From: Trichoplusia ni
Taxonomy: Eukaryota > Arthropoda > Insecta > Lepidoptera > Noctuidae
Assembly (NCBI RefSeq): GCF_003590095.1
Contig: NC_039500.1
Location: 1,674,001-1,738,000 of the forward strand
Reading direction: 5' to 3'
DNA: 64,000 nt
Positions 59,560 through 64,000 of this stretch are shown here, piece by piece. A program made the position numbers and the translations under genes. Under the pieces are notes generated by a model. That model did no database searches, was not told where the DNA came from, and saw only the letters and a list, made by a program, of their open reading frames with translations. The first letter of the stretch is position 1, and each line of letters begins with the position of its first letter.

Positions 59560-60099
59560 ATAGTAAGATAACTTAGAGAGGTGGTAATAGTTCCTTAAAT
59601 TTGTATGATTATAGTGGTTCTTTCAATTGTGATGGATTTGTTGTAAGATATTATGATGTAGACTTTTGTCATTCAAATAAAAAGTAATTTTGGCGATAAA
59701 AGACTTAAGATGGTGTTTAAGTTTATTTTAACATGATTTTTCGTTTTTGATGAGGCTAAAGTCGTGCCCTATCTAGAGTCAATCAATTGAGGTTTACTAC
59801 AAAACTTTCCATTTTTCCTCCATTACTTTTACAACGTTTTTGACGTAAGAGCGTATCTAATTCCATTAAACAAATAAATAATAGTCGCTTAAAATATTTA
59901 ACTTGGAAGACAATCTTTCATTTAATAAAACACTAAATAAATAATTGTCGTCGACACATTAAGCTTAACTAAAATATCCAGTTGCAGGTCAATTGAATTA
60001 AATGCCGGCGAGTACCGCTTTCGTTAAAACAAGCTTAAAGCAATTGATCGTCAATGAAGTGCGTTTAACAAGGCGCCTACCACCGCTCCTTAAACAAAC

Positions 60100-60175
60100 G
60101 ACTGTTCCGTTTGTGAAAGCAAGACGGCGATATAGCTTCGTAGAGTGCCATCTCACTTACTCTACTCCTATAGGT
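60100..60175 (-). repeat. short repeat, third copy, inverted
   Basis: Complement of GTGAAAGCAAGACGGCGATA TAGCTTCGTAGAGTGCCATC lines up with the copies at 47726 and 59501. The ORF across it (60002-60184) is not supported otherwise. Confidence 0.35.
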
Positions 60176-60239
60176 GTGTTATAGGAGGAGGTGGTAGGCC
60201 CCCAGTCCGCGGTAACCCCCACAAACACTGATAATCCAA

Positions 60240-63200
60240 CTGAGCCAACTAATACGCCTTTGTTAAGTGCCCGATATACAAGTCAAGTGTTTATTTACAC
60301 CGTATTTGGTATCTGGTTTGATTTCATTGGGTTTAATGAGCAAAACGCGGAAAGGCAAATTAAAAAACATTGGCAATCTTACACAGCAACTACTAGTGCG
60401 TCTGTTACACAAATGTCAAGTTTCATACACTAAAATTTATCTTATGCAGTTATAAAGTGAATTCGCATTTTTTTGTAAAAATCGTCGCAAATTACAACTT
60501 GCGTTATCAACACAGCATAACTGCGCTAAATATTTCATATGTAGGTTCTTACACATTTCTGACTACACATAAAAGCACAAATTTTCGCGAAAACGAGTTA
60601 CTCGAATGTGACAACGCGAGCAATAGTGTTACAATGTAGCTGTTTTCATATGCTAGTAGGTACTCAAATACATGTGTTAGTACGTGCCCTGGTTCTGTCG
60701 CGTAAATATTTATCCATTTACCGGAATAATAAGTAGTATGTTGGAAAAGACGTACAGTGTAGAGATTACCATTTACAAAGATTTAGGTACTAGTAAATAC
60801 TGTATACGGCATACATATACCAGCTATCCACTGGCAGGTTGAAATCCATCCCTCCCTTACAACTATAATCAGGATAGCAGACCAGATGTTGATACAAAAT
60901 ATGGAAAAAGAATATTCCATACTGACGTTTTGAAGTTCTTAAAAAAACTGAATACGTGCTGGCATGTTCTTACATCAAATATTTGCAAATCGACGTCACA
61001 TCCGTACTCCAAGCGGCTCTCTAAGTGCTAGAGGCTTCGGGTAGCTCGTTTCACAGTTCACACACATCGCAATAAATTCTCGTTTCCCGATAGATATTCT
61101 GGTATTTGACTATAAATCCCAGTGACACCTGAACCAGCTAGATTGCGTCTAAACCAAAGTAGCGTGATTTTAGGCATCCGTCGAAACGTCAGTCTAATTA
61201 AACCATGTACGGGTCCAATTTACGTTTAATCACTTACTTTGATTGTCTACCCATGTGGTCTTGTATGTTATTCGGGGGTTGTGTAATTGACCTGGCTTAC
61301 ATAAATATTAACTGGCTTAAAATGTAATCAAGAAACCGTTTTCGACACGTCTGGCCCCAGTTGACCTGAGTGTCACACCTTGTAGTTAACCCATCCAGTC
61401 GCCCGTGAAAGAAGCCGCACCATGGTTGAGTGGTGCCCTAATAATAAACTTGAAACAAAATGTAGCATCACGCCTGTAAACAGGATATACGGAAGGAAGG
61501 CGCCAAAATTTCGTAATAAAATCTTTGGCATTAAGGTGACATGTTGTAACTCCTACTAAAGCATTATCTAGATGATGCGGGTACAGTGGGGATTTTTTTC
61601 GCAAAGAAGTAAAATATTAAATACTAAACCAGGATATGGTCCAAAAGAGAACGACGCCATCGTAAACGATATTTTCGTCCCAACAAATATTGTACGAAAG
61701 ATAAGTCTAGCTCATATCGTACTTGTCTTGATAAACAAAAAGTAATCACCGAAGTTCGAAGTTGAATACTAATTAAAGGGACGTCAATATCGAACCAGTT
61801 TCGGGAACGAAACTAGTTTTTGTCGAGAAAATACCTATAGACGGCGTTCCGAAAATAACATTGGCAGGTCCTTGAGAGCCGCATTGTCTTCCACATTAGG
61901 TAAAGGCATGTTCCTCCCCACCCCTCTCGCTCCTACGGAGGTGACTCCTCGTTTTGCGAGCTCACGTGTCGAGACAAGCCCCGCTAAATTATGATACGAC
62001 GCCGACGTAAGGTTTTTAGTAAAGAAAGCCAGCGCGGTAAGTGGAGATGAGCTGATGTCAAATTGAAAAATCCTTATTAAAAACTTCTTCAAGCTTATCG
62101 GATTTAGTTTAAATAGAAACCTGAAAAGATATTGGTTTATCTTTTCTCCCTTCAACTTTAATGAATACAGTATTTCAGTCCGGTGTTCCCAAACTAATAG
62201 CTCAAATATTTTCAAGTTTTCTCCTGTTTTTAATAATATATTCCTGCAGAGTAAATTACGATACCAGACGTAGTGGTTTTACGACGCATTCCTTCTGTCT
62301 GTAATTTCGTGAGGTTTGGGACATCGTTATTATTTTACGACTGCTAACATGCAGAATACTCTCGTCTTCGTGCGTAATCGTTTTGTACTTGCACTTGGCT
62401 ATGTTTGTTTTATTGCTTATAAACGCACTGTTGGGGAGGCTGACGAATCCACTGCTATCTAAGACGGTATAAACTAAGTTGTTTTCGAGTGTCTCACTTG
62501 AAGCTTCTACAACTATTTAAAACTTGGCTACTACTTCACTAGTGTGACATTTTCTTGGTCCCGCCCGTCTTATAGTAGAAATAGTTTTCAGACTAGTTGT
62601 TACCGATTTCAATGAAATAGGTCATCTCCCGATATGGCAATAAGGTAATGATATATTTACAATTCAATTATTTATTAGCAATCCCTTATTAAAATCGGTC
62701 GATGAAGATAGTGCTCATAAATTGTGAAAATAATAGTTGCAATTAAACGGAGTGTGAATAGATATAATCTCTATAAACATTGTGAAAATGTTAGCAAATA
62801 ACAAAAGGTCTCTCTTTCTCAACACATAACAAATATTTATTAAGGCGAAGTTCTGAGGCCTACAACATCTTCAATAAAAAAAAAATATCAGTCCTATTAA
62901 CATATACATAACATGTTGTTAGTAGTGTTACATAGCATATACAACTATAAAAACTTATATCTAATACTCAATAAACCATGACGAACACATTGAACAGACG
63001 TTAATTATATGTTATTTTTTATTAAGTCGGTGTATTTGATGTTGATACAAAGTTTCTTTATACCACTGTATTACACTTCCCCTTAAAAGATTATTTTTTT
63101 GCTACTGCGTTAACGCTGGCTCCCCCTTAAAACACTCAATATGTAACATATCTGACATACAATAAAACAAGACAATTACCGCGTAATTATTTACTAGATA

Positions 63201-64000
63201 TATCATTTTTTAGGGATCCGTGTTCAAATTTGTTTGTTTTTTTTTTATATATATTTTCTACTTTATATTCGAATATGATACGCAGAACCATCAACCAACC
63301 ATATAATATGCGAACTAACATAGCCATCTCGTTTTTATGGTACGGTATCGTTTTGAGTCCGTGCACACAAATGGCAGTAAAACCATAATGCATGTATAAT
63401 GGCCGTCTAATTGTCTGTACGTCTGCACACTCGGATGCCATGCTTTCATCTCGTACTGTTTTTATGTATAGAAATGTTTGTGAGCTGCAGTACTAATAAA
63501 TTGTTTGTACTTATGTTAAATTATTTGGTATGGGATCTAATAAGTCGGTTAAGGGAAACAAATACCCCAGAATTAATGGCCGAATTCACCTCATTTCCAA
63601 TGCATCAACATCATCATTTAAACACTAAAATTATATTAATAATGTAATGTGATGAGGATAACGATTACGTCTGCTCTTCTGGGGGGAGTTGGGATGGCTG
63701 GATTGACACCCTCCTAAAAGCACCCGATGCACAATAGGTCGACTTGAAGTCTACATAAATGCGGAAAAGGGAGTCGTATCACCAGTAACCAAGGGTAACG
63801 ATTCCCCTAAATTATCTTTTTTTTCGGCAACTCAACCTTGCCGTAGTTTCCTACATTCAATAATATCGATGTCACATGTATTTACTTACTCTACTAAGTA
63901 TTTGGCAGGTTTATGACACGCGATATTCGTTGCTCGTAGCCGATACGACATACGGTTATTTATCGCGCTCATAAAACGTGTTTATATACGTATGGACAAA
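60240..64000. other. gene-poor DNA to window end
   Basis: Apart from the weak ORF at 61835-62215, I see no exon, tRNA or recognisable transposon on either strand. Confidence 0.35.
61835..62215 (-). CDS. uncharacterised 126-codon ORF
   Basis: The C-terminal half (FFTKNLTSASYHNLAGLVST RELAKRGVTSVGARGVG) has more even composition than the AT-rich N-terminal half, which looks like chance. No domain recognised, no splice context. Confidence 0.15.
   Translation of the reverse strand: MKIFELLVWEHRTEILYSLKLKGEKINQYLFRFLFKLNPISLKKFLIRIFQFDISSSPLTALAFFTKNLTSASYHNLAGLVSTRELAKRGVTSVGARGVGRNMPLPNVEDNAALKDLPMLFSERRL

Overview
This is a eukaryotic window, almost certainly from a moth (Lepidoptera, probably noctuoid). 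The evidence is AT-rich intergenic DNA, short GT..AG exons in long introns, tRNA-headed SINEs, RTE-type retrotransposon tails, a Helitron with the hairpin and CTAG end familiar from moths, and a full-length piggyBac element that reads as almost the same protein as the Trichoplusia ni type element. Most long ORFs here are chance or shadows; real coding sequence is confined to about 24 kb at the left, plus one orphan exon near 42.3 kb.

Layout. 302-2828 (+): the last exons of STT3B, the catalytic subunit of oligosaccharyltransferase, with a possible alternative terminal exon. 2829 to about 5.1 kb: probable 3'UTR with a 106-bp hairpin element. 10830-15235 (-): at least ten 3' exons of an ELM2-SANT, C2H2 zinc-finger corepressor of the TRERF1/ZNF541/MIDEAS group, convergent with STT3B. 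15410-16409: an exactly 1000-N gap. 17223-17782 (-): a complete two-exon LysM-domain gene (LYSMD1/2-like). 19267-19359 (-): an exon that probably belongs further 5' in the corepressor gene, which would place the LysM gene in one of its introns. 20467-22936: piggyBac with TTAA duplications, matched inverted termini and a transposase reading frame broken by single-base indels. 23-64 kb: gene-poor DNA with a 63-bp orphan exon at 42313-42375, interspersed repeats, perfect hairpins, and a 5'-truncated RTE copy at 58056-58314 with a 10-bp target duplication.

Two patterns stand out. First, single-base indels break reading frames in both the host corepressor gene (three exons, each exactly one base too long for its splice phases) and the piggyBac transposase (four places). 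This points to consensus errors as a cheap explanation for at least some, so neither gene should be called dead yet. Both piggyBac tips, however, carry the same one-base-shorter terminal repeat, which independent errors explain less well. Second, four perfect inverted repeats of 14-25 bp with 5-8 base loops occur in unrelated non-coding positions and are not ends of recognised transposons. No operon-like or defence-like system was found. The most notable biology is the near-type piggyBac copy.
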